From positions 153,686-217,685 of the forward strand of contig NMRB01000883.1 of NCBI GenBank assembly GCA_002633025.1: a DNA stretch of 64,000 nucleotides. The letters run 5' to 3'. Origin of the DNA: Notospermus geniculatus (Eukaryota > Nemertea > Pilidiophora > Heteronemertea > Lineidae). Shown here in pieces: positions 21,801 through 33,800 of the stretch. The notes beneath the pieces are model-generated. The model was not told the DNA's origin, did no database searches, and saw only the letters and a list, made by a program, of their open reading frames with translations. Every line of letters starts with the position of its first letter. Position 1 is the stretch's first letter. The translations under genes and the position numbers were made by a program.

Positions 21801-24800
21801 TCTCCTGTATGGAATCAGAACCAAAATACTCCCGTAAGTTGGAATGTGTGTAGAAATTGAAACAGTGCTTGGGGTACGCGGTGGCGTAATGGTTAGGGCT
21901 GTGGACTTGTGATCGGAAGGTCGCGGGTTCGATCCCCGGCCGCGCCACTCTGTAACTGTCAACTGGCCTGAAATATTGCTATACTGAAATTTTGCTAAAC
22001 CTTTCTGTAGAAACCAAAGGGCAGTGTGGCTGCCCTTTGGTTTCTGAATCATAGGCTGGGGTCATAATGTGTGAAGCGGTTAGAGAGCGTAATACGCTAT
22101 GAAGCGCTGTATAAGAAATCACCGTTAATAGGACAGATACTTATTCCTGGTCTTACATGTACATTCTCCAGGTTTAAAGTGCTGTGGAGAAGTGCTTCAG
22201 AATATTTAGCCCCCAAATCGTCTGGACTGCGAGGTCACGGATTACAGTTTCAACGGCATACACACGGGGTCGAATCTGTAATATCTAGAAATAATGTATA
22301 TTTCAGAACCGTGCGACGGAATGCCAAGAAAATGGTCGTCTTCTTTGGTTCTGGTTATGTTGAACCGGGAAAGGACTCTTACATTATCAAAGAAGGGCAG
22401 ACACTTATAGGGCTGGACATCAGCATGATTATGATCGGCGGAAGGGCGGTCAGCCCCGTGTTATACAAGTTTGTCCCCAGGGAGTACGTCATCCGAAGAA
22501 CCACCACTTATAGTGTTGACGTGTCGGTTTTCACCTTGATCGTTAACGGTAGGTATTTTTTACGAATCCTCGGCAACTTTTTTGTAACATTTAGAAAATT
22601 ACAATACTTTTCATATACTATACGTGATGGAAGTATATGATCTGCCATTTGCGAACGGCTTTCGTTTTATCAGATTAGATTTATCTCCCGACTTTATGGT
22701 TTTCCACATCGTCAGAACCAGGTATAAATTCCTTCGCTTAAAGGCTGCTTTTTCGTCGACAAAATCCCCAAGCTTCAAAATTGACGCCAGATTCTCATAT
22801 TGAATCTTTCGAATCGTTACCATGGCCTTTCGTATTCAAGACTGGTCTGCACATTTTTCCGCTACAGGTATTTCATGTGAGAAAGGCACAATTCCGGACG
22901 GCAATGGACGTTGCAAAGGTAATGTAGGCCCTAAATTTTTTTGTAGAGTGCATGTTTAGTACATTGTAAAAGCATGGTACAGGAAGTTCCCCATTCATCG
23001 TTTCGACCCCCCTCCCCCGCCATCTTGGATTTCTTGCAACTGCACACGCGCAGTTATATGTGTGTGGGCAAATTCGACCAATCATATGCGTTGGTCCACC
23101 AGATAAGTGCGCGCGCATAAAATCTTCGTAGAAACCAAGATGGCGGGGGGGGGTCGAAACGATGGATGGGCTGTTTCTTTTGTCGTTCGGTTCGTATCGA
23201 TGGAATCGGCGACCAAACAGGTATTACCAACCGAATTTCGGTTTAATGCTTCTTTGGACCTTCCCAAATTGTGTTAGGAAACGTACGCTAAGAAACACAA
23301 TAACACCGCTATGTGATTATCACCTTAATTTATAACCGAATGAATTGCTCTAACCGTATGGTTGTTGGCAAAAATTGTGATTGCATGTGATACCTCTGTT
23401 TTCAAGATATTGATGAATGTAAAAACGACCCTACAATCTGCGGGGACAATGCCATCTGCAACAACAAACCCAAAACTTACAGCTGTACTTGCCAGCCCGG
23501 GTCAGGAAGGGTATACGTGAAGGACCGCGGATGTGTCGGTAAGGCTAAAGTCCCCAAATGACATTTCTAAAGCCCGCGTTAAGTTTTCTCGATAGAGGGC
23601 AGGGGCAGTATTATTCAGGATGACCATAGACACAAGCCCGGCAGCAGGTGGCCTGATGAATTGGATGTTGATCCAAGTGGGACACTTTATCATTCGTACC
23701 ATTAACAGCCCCTTCAGCAGATTCTGTACGGCATGGTAGGCCAACTGGCAAACTTGCTTCGTACCCAAAACCTTCTCTTTACCCACCCCTAAAGGCCCGT
23801 TTCCACTAGAGCGTTTTACGCCGCGTGATGCGTCAAATCTTTTGTTATTTTTCGCCGCTCTGCTTCCAAACAATGGGAAAGCGTCAAAACGCGGCGTAAA
23901 ACGCTCAAGTGGAAACGGGCCTTTAGACGGCGGAATGCCGTGCAGAGAGCAACATGGAGCACGTTCTCTTGAGCCGTTCTGTTCGGTGCCATCCTGCCAA
24001 TGTCTGCTCACTGAACTATCCCTTGTTCTCTTCCAGTGCGAAAGGTCATCGACCTGGTCATCGGTATCGATGTATCCAACAAGGTTTCCCGAGCAGAAGT
24101 CGAAGCCAACAAACAAGCAGCCATCAAGTTTGTCAAGGGATTCGACATAAGTTCCTCCTATGTCAGACTTTACATCGTGGAGTACGGCAGTATCCCGACA
24201 TTCCATTACACTGGCAGTTCGAATAACCTCGCGATCCTTACCATCGACGACGCCATCGCCGGCATCAACAGTATTCAATATAAAGGAGGTTCAATGAACT
24301 TCTACAGTCTCTTGTATGGAATCAGAACCAAAATACTCCCGTAAGTTTGAATGTGTGTAGAAATTGAAACATAGGACAGATATTATTCCTGGTCTAACAT
24401 TCTCTAGGTTTACAGTGTTCTGTCGGTTTCTGGAGAAGTACTTCAGAATATTTAGCCCCCAAACTCGTCTGAACTACACCCTGTAGCCGTGAGATCATGG
24501 ATTACAGTTTCAACTGCATATGTCGTGGGGTCGAATCTGGGGCCATATTCACGAAGCTTTTGCAACTTTGCGTGCACGCAAGTCTTTTGTTTGCCTGCAC
24601 ATGCCCTATTGTTCATTGACTGCCTGACAAAACGTGTAGATTTGCGTTCATGCAAAGTTGCGAAGGCTTCATGAATATGGCCTGTAATCTAGAAATAATG
24701 TACATTTCAGAACCGTGCGACGGAATGCCAAGAAAATGGTCGTCTTCTTTGGTTCTGGTTATGTTGAACCGGGAAAGGACTCTTACATTATCAAAGAAGG

Positions 24801-27800
24801 GCAGACACTTATAGGGCTGGACATCAGCATGATTATGATCGGCGGAAGGGCGGTCAGCCCCGTGTTATACAAGTTTGTCCCCAGGGAGTACGTCATCCGA
24901 AGAACCACCACTTATAGTGTTGACGTGTCGGTTTTCACCTTGATCGTTAATGGTAGGCAGGCAGTTTTTACGAATCCACGGCAAATTTCTTGTAATATAG
25001 AAAATTACAAATAGTAGTACGATGGAAGTACACGTATATGACCAGGTATATGATCTGCCATGTGCGAACGGCTTTGGTTCTAATATTTGATTTATCTCCT
25101 GATTTTATGGCTTTCCACCTTATCATCACCGTCAGAACCAGGTATAAATTCCTTCGCTTAAGGTCGATCTATAGTCATTGGCCCGTATTCAATAAGGGTG
25201 ATCATCGCACGTTTAAGGGTGTTTTGGCTTAATCAGCGTACAAATTCTGCATTACACAGGTTAAAGGCCTAGAAAACTATTGTCTGACATCTGTACGGTG
25301 GTTCACCAGAGGCGTTTACCCGCAGGATAATCACACGCGTCTAACTATCCTGCGTCTAAGTCAAAGAGCGTAAAGGAAATGTTGAACGATCAGGCAGGCT
25401 TGTCTAGAATTTTTCCAACACTTTCTATTGTCCTCCCACACTAAGACGCAGGAATGTTAGACGCGTGTAATCATCGTGTGGGTAAAATNNNNNNNNNNNN
25501 NNNNNNNNNNNNNNNNNNNNNNNNNNNNNNNNNNNNNNNNNNNNNNNNNNNNNNNNNNNNNNNNNNNNNNNNNNNNNNNNNNNNNNNNNNNNNNNNNNNN
25601 NNNNNNNNNNNNNNNNNNNNNNNNNNNNNNNNNNNNNNNNNNNNNNNNNNNNNNNNNNNNNNNNNNNNNNNNNNNNNNNNNNNNNNNNNNNNNNNNNNNN
25701 NNNNNNNNNNNNNNNNNNNNNNNNNNNNNNNNNNNNNNNNNNNNNNNNNNNNNNNNNNNNNNNNNNNNNNNNNNNNNNNNNNNNNNNNNNNNNNNNNNNN
25801 NNNNNNNNNNNNNNNNNNNNNNNNNNNNNNNNNNNNNNNNNNNNNNNNNNNNNNNNNNNNNNNNNNNNNNNNNNNNNNNNNNNNNNNNNNNNNNNNNNNN
25901 NNNNNNNNNNNNNNNNNNNNNNNNNNNNNNNNNNNNNNNNNNNNNNNNNNNNNNNNNNNNNNNNNNNNNNNNNNNNNNNNNNNNNNNNNNNNNNNNNNNN
26001 NNNNNNNNNNNNNNNNNNNNNNNNNNNNNNNNNNNNNNNNNNNNNNNNNNNNNNNNNNNNNNNNNNNNNNNNNNNNNNNNNNNNNNNNNNNNNNNNNNNN
26101 NNNNNNNNNNNNNNNNNNNNNNNNNNNNNNNNNNNNNNNNNNNNNNNNNNNNNNNNNNNNNNNNNNNNNNNNNNNNNNNNNNNNNNNNNNNNNNNNNNNN
26201 NNNNNNNNNNNNNNNNNNNNNNNNNNNNNNNNNNNNNNNNNNNNNNNNNNNNNNNNNNNNNNNNNNNNNNNNNNNNNNNNNNNNNNNNNNNNNNNNNNNN
26301 NNNNNNNNNNNNNNNNNNNNNNNNNNNNNNNNNNNNNNNNNNNNNNNNNNNNNNNNNNNNNNNNNNNNNNNNNNNNNNNNNNNNNNNNNNNNNNNNNNNN
26401 NNNNNNNNNNNNNNNNNNNNNNNNNNNNNNNNNNNCGTCAGAACCAGGTATAAATTCCTTCGCTTAAAGGCTGCTTTTTCGTCGACAAAATCGCCAAGCT
26501 TCAAAATTGACGCCAGATTCTCATATTGAACCTTTCGAATCGTTACCATGGCCTTTCGTATTCAAGACTGGTCTGCACTATTTCCGCTACAGGTATTTCA
26601 TGTGAGAAAGGCACAATTCCGGACGGCAATGGACGTTGCAAAGGTAGTAGGCCCTAAATATTTTTGTAGAGTGCATGTTCAGAACACTGTATTACAAAAA
26701 CATGGTACAGGAAGTTCCCCATTCATCGTTTCGACCCCCCACCGCCATCTTGGATTTCTTGCAACTGCACACGCGCAGTTACATGTGTGTGGGCAAATTC
26801 GTATCGCCCGACCAATCATATGCGTTGGTCCACCAGATAAGTGCGCGCGCATAAAATCTTCGTAGAAACCAAGATGGCGGGGGGGGGGGGTCGAAACGAT
26901 GGATGGGCTGTTTCTTTTGTCGTTCGATCAGTTCGTATCGATGGAATCGGCGACCAAACAGATAGTAGGGAGGTTTCGCAAGCGCCCGGTTAGGCACTAC
27001 GACGACGTTTATCTATTGTGTGGGTATACCCAAACAATAGATTAACGTCGTCGTATGGCCTAACCGGGTGCTTGCGAAACCTCCCTATTGGACCTTCCCA
27101 AATTGTGTTAGGGAACGTACGCTAAGAAACACAATAACACCTCTATGTGATTATCACCTAAATTTATAACCGAATGAATTGCTCTAACCGTATGGTTGTT
27201 GGCAAAAATTGTGATTGCATGTGATATCTCTGTTTTCAAGACATTGATGAATGTAAAAACGACCCTACAATCTGCGGGGAGGATGCCATCTGCAACAACA
27301 AACCCAAAACTTACAGCTGTACTTGCCAGCCTGGGTCAGGAAGGGTACACGTGAAGGACCGCGGATGTGTCGGTAAGGCTAAAGTCCCCAAATGACATTT
27401 CTTTCTCGATAGATAGGAGGGGCAGTATTTTTCAGGATGACCACAGACACAAGCCCGGCAGCCTGATGAATTAGATGTTGATCCAAGTTTGACACTTTAT
27501 CATTCGTACCATAACAGCTTCAGCAGATTCTGTACGGCATAAGGCCAACTGGCAAACTTGCTTCGTACCCAAAACCTTCTCTTTACCCACCCCTAAGACG
27601 GCGGAATGCCGTGCAGAGAGCAACATGGGAGCACGTTCTCTTGAGCCGTTCTGTTCAGTGCCATCCTGCCAATGTCTGCTCACTAAACTATCCCTTGTTC
27701 TCTTCCAGTGCGAAAGGTCATCGACCTGGTCATCGGTATCGATGTATCCAACAAGGTTTCCCGAGCAGAAGTCGAAGGCAGCAAACAAGCAGCCATCAAG

Positions 27801-30800
27801 TTTGTCAACGGCTTCGACATCAGTTCCTCCTATGTCAGACTGTACATCATGGAGTACGGCAGTATCACGAAATTCTATTACACTGGCAGTTCCCTTGCGA
27901 TCATTACCATCGACACCGCCATCGCCAACATTAACAGAATTCAATATAAAGGAGGTTCAATGAACTTCTACAATGTCTTGTATGGAATCAGAACTGCTGT
28001 TCTCCCGTAAGTTGGAATCTGTTTAGAAAATGAATGAGATTTCTGGAGAGAGTGGCCCCAGAATAAATATTCAGCCCACAAAATCGTCTGACTTTATGTG
28101 GATCTTGATTTTGTGCTGTTCCGTGTAGGCGTGAAATCAGGAATTTCTATGTGTGTCGCTGTAAAGGCCATAGGAATTACAATTTCACTTGCATACTGCA
28201 CCGGGATGGACGATCAGTACGAATAGATCAACGTACGTACATGTGTATTTCAGAATCGTCCGCCCGAATGCCAAGAAAATGGCCGTCTTCTTTGGTTCTG
28301 GTTATGTGGAAGCAGGAAAGGACCCCTACATTATCAGAGAAGGGAAGGTACTAGTAGGACAGGGCATCCACATGATTATGATCGGTGGAAGGACAGTCAG
28401 CCCTGTGTTATACAAGGTTTTCATTCGGGAGTTCATCATCCAAAGAACCACCATTACGGTCGATGTGTCTGTTCTGTCTACGATCGTTAAAGGTAGGCAA
28501 CAAAAAAATTTACGAGCGTACGTGTACCTTTCTTGTAAAACAGAAACCTTTATTGTCCGTAATTTTACCATTTTTTCTTGTTTATTTCTCTTTCGCCGTC
28601 CGCCGTACCAATTTTGTTCCCATTTGTTTTTCTGTAGGTGCCAATTGCCCGAAAGGACAGTATGCCAAAAACGGAAAGTGTGTTCGTAAGTCTCTTTGAC
28701 CCACAAGTTGCCGCAATGACGATGTAGAGGCACTGACTGAATCCGAACTTCTGAACGTACACATGCAGCTCGATCGGCCTGAAACCAGGCGATCTACTGC
28801 TATTGAAACCAGCCGATTTGCCGAAAACCAGCCGTTTGAACTGTGACAAGCAGATCGGGGAAATTCGTTTTGAGAAATTGACTTGTGGGTGACACTTGTT
28901 TATCCAAAACGTTTTTGTTAGAGTTTAAATGTCATGCCTACACGTAGGATACAAAGTGCAAAATAGAACGTAGATTACTTTTTGTAATGAATTCGAATCA
29001 TCTTCCTTTGCAGAGATAGATCAGTGTCGAAACAACCCATGTCCTTCAGGGGCGAGATGTCAAAACAAACAGGTTGGGTTTTCCTGCTCGTGCACAGAAG
29101 GACGGAAACTTACTCCCAGTGGTTGTAAAGGTACTATGTGTTCCGGGTTCCACTTGCAACGGATGTCATCGAAAGTTTACCGCAATACTGTTTACTGTTT
29201 GAGATATACCGGACTTTCGTATAAGGTCACCCTGAAATATCCAGGCTCAATTCACTTGTAGGGTGTTGTGGAAGTCGACAATTGAATACACGATCTTGTC
29301 ATTCGTAGTTTTATTCCCATTCCAGTTCCGAAACTCATCGATGTCGCATTTGTGGTCGACTTGTCGCCAGCCCAGGGCAAAGCAAATATTGACCGTGCTA
29401 AGAAGTTCATGACTGACTTTGTGGAAAATTCGGTAGTCGGGGATGACGCAGCTAAGTTCGGCATCATCACCTACGCTCACCAGGCGCGCGTTAATATATG
29501 GTTCAACGGCAACAAACAGCAAATTTTACCAGAAATAACCAAATTGGGTAAGAAATCATTCGCCAGTTTCGAAAGCTAATACTGGTTAAATTTTCATCTC
29601 CGTTGCTATTACTGCTCGGGCTTGAGGTCCGTTTTACAGCGCTGTTTTCACAAAGGCATAACCTTCAATCTGCATGCAATATACATGTACAACTGGTCAA
29701 GCGCTTATACATTGCCCTTGCTGCTACGGAAGGCTGTGAAAACTATGCCTGGGTTCAACTTTAATTACCTAACTCAGCCGATCTGCTATCACTGGCCAGA
29801 TATTTCATCTCTTCAATGTCAAAATGTCTTCAGTTGTTAGATGTAAATTTTATGGCATTCCAGCTGTAATGGGTGGAAATCCGAGTGATATTTTGTCTGC
29901 TTTCCAAAGTCTGGACCAGCTGTTGACGAACCCGAGAGGTGGAGTGAGACGAACGGCCAAGAAACTGATTTTCCTTCTCACATCCGGGAGCATTTCCACG
30001 AGTCAAATTTCTATTCTCAATCAGAGGATACCCACTTTCATTCAACGTGGCATTCCAATCCTACTGACTCCGATCGTCCCCCCATCCACAAAAATTGACC
30101 AATCAATTTTCAAGGGACTGACCATACCGACTGTCATAGTTGACGCCGACAAGATTGAAGGGTCGACTGACCCGACTCAAGCAGTTGACGTCATCGTCAC
30201 CGAAGTGAAAAAAAGTGAGTGTTTGTGTCCATAAAAAGTTATCTGACAAATCAGTAGCTGTCGAATGGGATACCGTTGATACCACGTGAGTACGATTACC
30301 ACAGTCACGTGGTGAAAGCAGCCCTTCGACCTACAGTATACGAATTTTTAATGCACTGTCGTTGTATCTGAGTATAGGTACACAGTATGTGAAATCTTTG
30401 TTTAATATGTCTTGGGAATAAGATACCCATTTCAATGTATTTGTATCCTGGGGAGATAGTCAACACGATCATAATCAGTGTTTGTTTGTAAACTTTTGGG
30501 AGCAATTTTTACACTTCACCTGCACTCCGCAACTTATTTCATGTAAGGTAGCCACAATGTGTCATCGACACGAAGGCACCCGTAAAATAAATAAATAAAA
30601 TAAATGTGAAATCTGGCATAGATATAAAGATAGATATAAAGCCATACTGTACTCTACCTGCGGAAGATGAATTGCCTTTGTAATTTGTAACCCCTTTTCC
30701 AGAAATTAAATGCAACAAAGGTTATTACAATAATGGCGAAAAGTGTGTTGACATCGATGAGTGTAAGAAGAAACAGTATACTTGTCTCGGCGATGCTGTC

Positions 30801-33800
30801 TGTGAAAATACAGAACCTGGATATCGGTGTAAATGCACTGCACCCCGTGTGTACAACGAAAAATACGGATGTCAGTGTAAGTACATGTAGTTCAAATTGT
30901 TGTCGTGACACCAACAAGGACCAGTTTCACAAAGTGCTTGCAACTTTGCAAATGGCAAATCTGTTGTAGGGCAATTGGGCGTATTTTCTACCAACCCATT
31001 CGTAACTGCACGAAAGCTATATTTCATACTGGTTGTTGATAAATCGTTTCTCCGACACTCTTTTGGTAGTCTATTGAGACTTAAAATGATCGACACACTT
31101 TTGAAGTGCAACGTTGCAATTTTCTTCCACAACAGTGAAACTGAGAGCTGACTTTGTCTTTGTCCTTGATTCATCGTCGACAATGGGTAAAGAAAGATTT
31201 GAGCAAGGAATCAAAACAGTTGATCAGTTCGTAAGATCCGTGTACATTTCATCAAAGGATATACAGGTAAGACTATTTTGAACATACTAGTACGTACTTT
31301 TTAATGGCAAGAATGTAAGACCTCGAGCATACCGGTGTGAACGGAATTTCCAAGGAAAGCAAGTCCGAGTTGCACTTGCCCATCTTGTCCAAACAAGGCT
31401 ATCGACTCCGTATGAACTCCGTCTTTAGCCTTGTCCGAATCGTGTCATCTTTTCCGTTAATGCATAAATTATTAATGAACCTAACCCCTACTTGACCCCG
31501 CCTCCGAGCCAATCAGAACTTGCGAAACAAATCACCGTTGGACACTTTCTTTGCTCTTCACGCTCGAATTTGTAACACGGATTTTGATTGGCGCGTCGAT
31601 TTTCCTTCGCGCCCCGATGATTGGCTGAGGCTGTCACCACCTCAGAAACGGGAAATGTGGTGGATTCGAACCAGGCTAGATGACCGTCAGGACAGATAGA
31701 CTGGTGAGAACCAGATGCACTTGCCCAAATCGCACACACTTCATATGCAACAAGTGGTATCAGTAGGCCTATCATTCAAATTTCTTCTCATGCAGGTTGC
31801 TGTCATCAACTACGGCGGAGAAATCATCGTGTCACCAAACCTTAAACAGAGTACCTCCACTGAGGCAGTATTGAGTTCTATCGAAAGATTAAAGTACCAG
31901 GGAGGGAATGGGAAACTGCTCGATGTGCTGTCGAAGTTAGAAACGGACGTGCTGAGCCCCACCGCGGGTGCCAGGCAGAATGTTCCAAAGGTAGTTGGCC
32001 TAGGGCGTCGTCAATAAGTGAATTTCATTACAGTTGGGTTGTGAAGTTCTTCATGAGGTGTGCTTCGGTTCAAAAAGGACCAAGCACCAACCAAGTCAGC
32101 CAATTTAGGAAAGTTCCACGTCCAAGGAAATACTGCAATGATGGTCAGTGGTCAATGTGGTAAAGAGAGTATTTCACATCTGCATGAACTGACGCTGTTC
32201 CCATGGTTTCCATCGACTTGAAAGTACGGTGATAAATGTTCGTTTCAGATGATAAATGTTATTTTCAGACGGTATTCATACTGAAAGGCAAGGGTACACC
32301 ACCGGAACAGGATAAGGACAAGATAAATAGGATTCTGTTGAGACTTTGGGAGCTGAAGATAAAGCAATATTACATCACCCTTGATATCGGTGGCCCCAAG
32401 ACAAAACCTGAGCTCTCTCCCGGCAGTGAAATCAGGATTACTGACATCAGCACACTACCTGGCATTATTCAGAGCACTCTTACCTACGTTGTTAAAGGTA
32501 GGCGTATGTCCAGTTGTGACATACGAGGACAGAAGGCGTCCTCGAAAATAACCTTGAAAATTTCTCAAAAAAATTCGTACAAAAAATGCAAAGCCGGTGA
32601 AATAATCCAAATGATTTGAATATGCATCAATAGTTAATCGATTACGTGAGAGGGAAAGGAGGAAAAATCGGTAACAAAAAAATGTGATGATTTCAGTGGT
32701 CAGAATGCTTGAAGGCCAGCTCACCAATGTTCGAGCAAAGCGGTAATGTGGAGGAATTTGCACATATCAAACTGTAATAATGTTCGTTTTACCCTTCAGA
32801 AGCGAAATGTGGTCCTGGCCAATACTTTGCAAACAATGGATGCACCTACTTGAATGTGTGTGGTGTCTTCAAAAACGTCTGCGGTGCGAAAGGCTCCTGT
32901 GTTGCCCGAAGAGGATCTGTTCAATGCCGCTGCGATAAAGGGTACAGAGAGGTCAAGGGTCGTGGCTGTGTTGGTAAGGGTTATTTTGAGTCATTCAGGA
33001 ATAAATCCAAACGATGCAGGAATTGCTTGAGTGACGGCAAGAAATCTCTTCAAGGCCGACTCGAAAAAAATGCATGCCGGCCTACACAAAGGCCAGAAAC
33101 TCCAGTGTCTTAAACTAAAATTCCTTGCCTGTCCATCTTATGCAATTCTCGTATCAAACATTGACGATTGTATATTTCAGCTGCTGAGAAAGTTGACGTC
33201 GTGTTTATGGTGGAGGTATCTTCATACGTTACGGCTGGTGACCTAACGAGATTCAAGAATTTCATCCTAGAGACGTTGAAACAGTTCTACCTTGACAAGG
33301 ACTACGTTAGGGTTGGCCTGATGACATATTCTACTTCACCGAAGGCAGTCGTTCGTCTCAACGCCGTCAAAACTGATGAACAATGGCAGCCAATCGTCAA
33401 CCGCCTCCGAGGAGAGGGTGGGACCCCAGATGTTGTCAAGGCGTTGAGATTCCTCAGGGACACAATGTTAGGGAAGTCAAATGGTGCGAGAGATAAAACC
33501 CCGAAACAAGTGTTCTTCCTGACCAGAGGAAAGGTGCCTAAAATACAGATCCAACAGGTAGGCAAGTTCTTAATGCGAAATTTTTTATACATGTAAATGC
33601 TGTGAAGATGTTGAGTGACCCCAGGCAACAACACTTATTCAAATCCGTTTTTCAGATTCAAATCTTGATTACCCAAATCAGAGAAATTGGCTTAAGTGTC
33701 ACTCCTATAACGACATCGAAAGACTACGATCAAACATTCATCGTACCTTTGGCCTTCCCAAGAACTGTTATTCCAATCAACACGATCACGAATTACAAGA

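Noticed and set aside
25425-26549. Very long open frames across the gap
   Set aside because: Almost entirely N; no sequence evidence.
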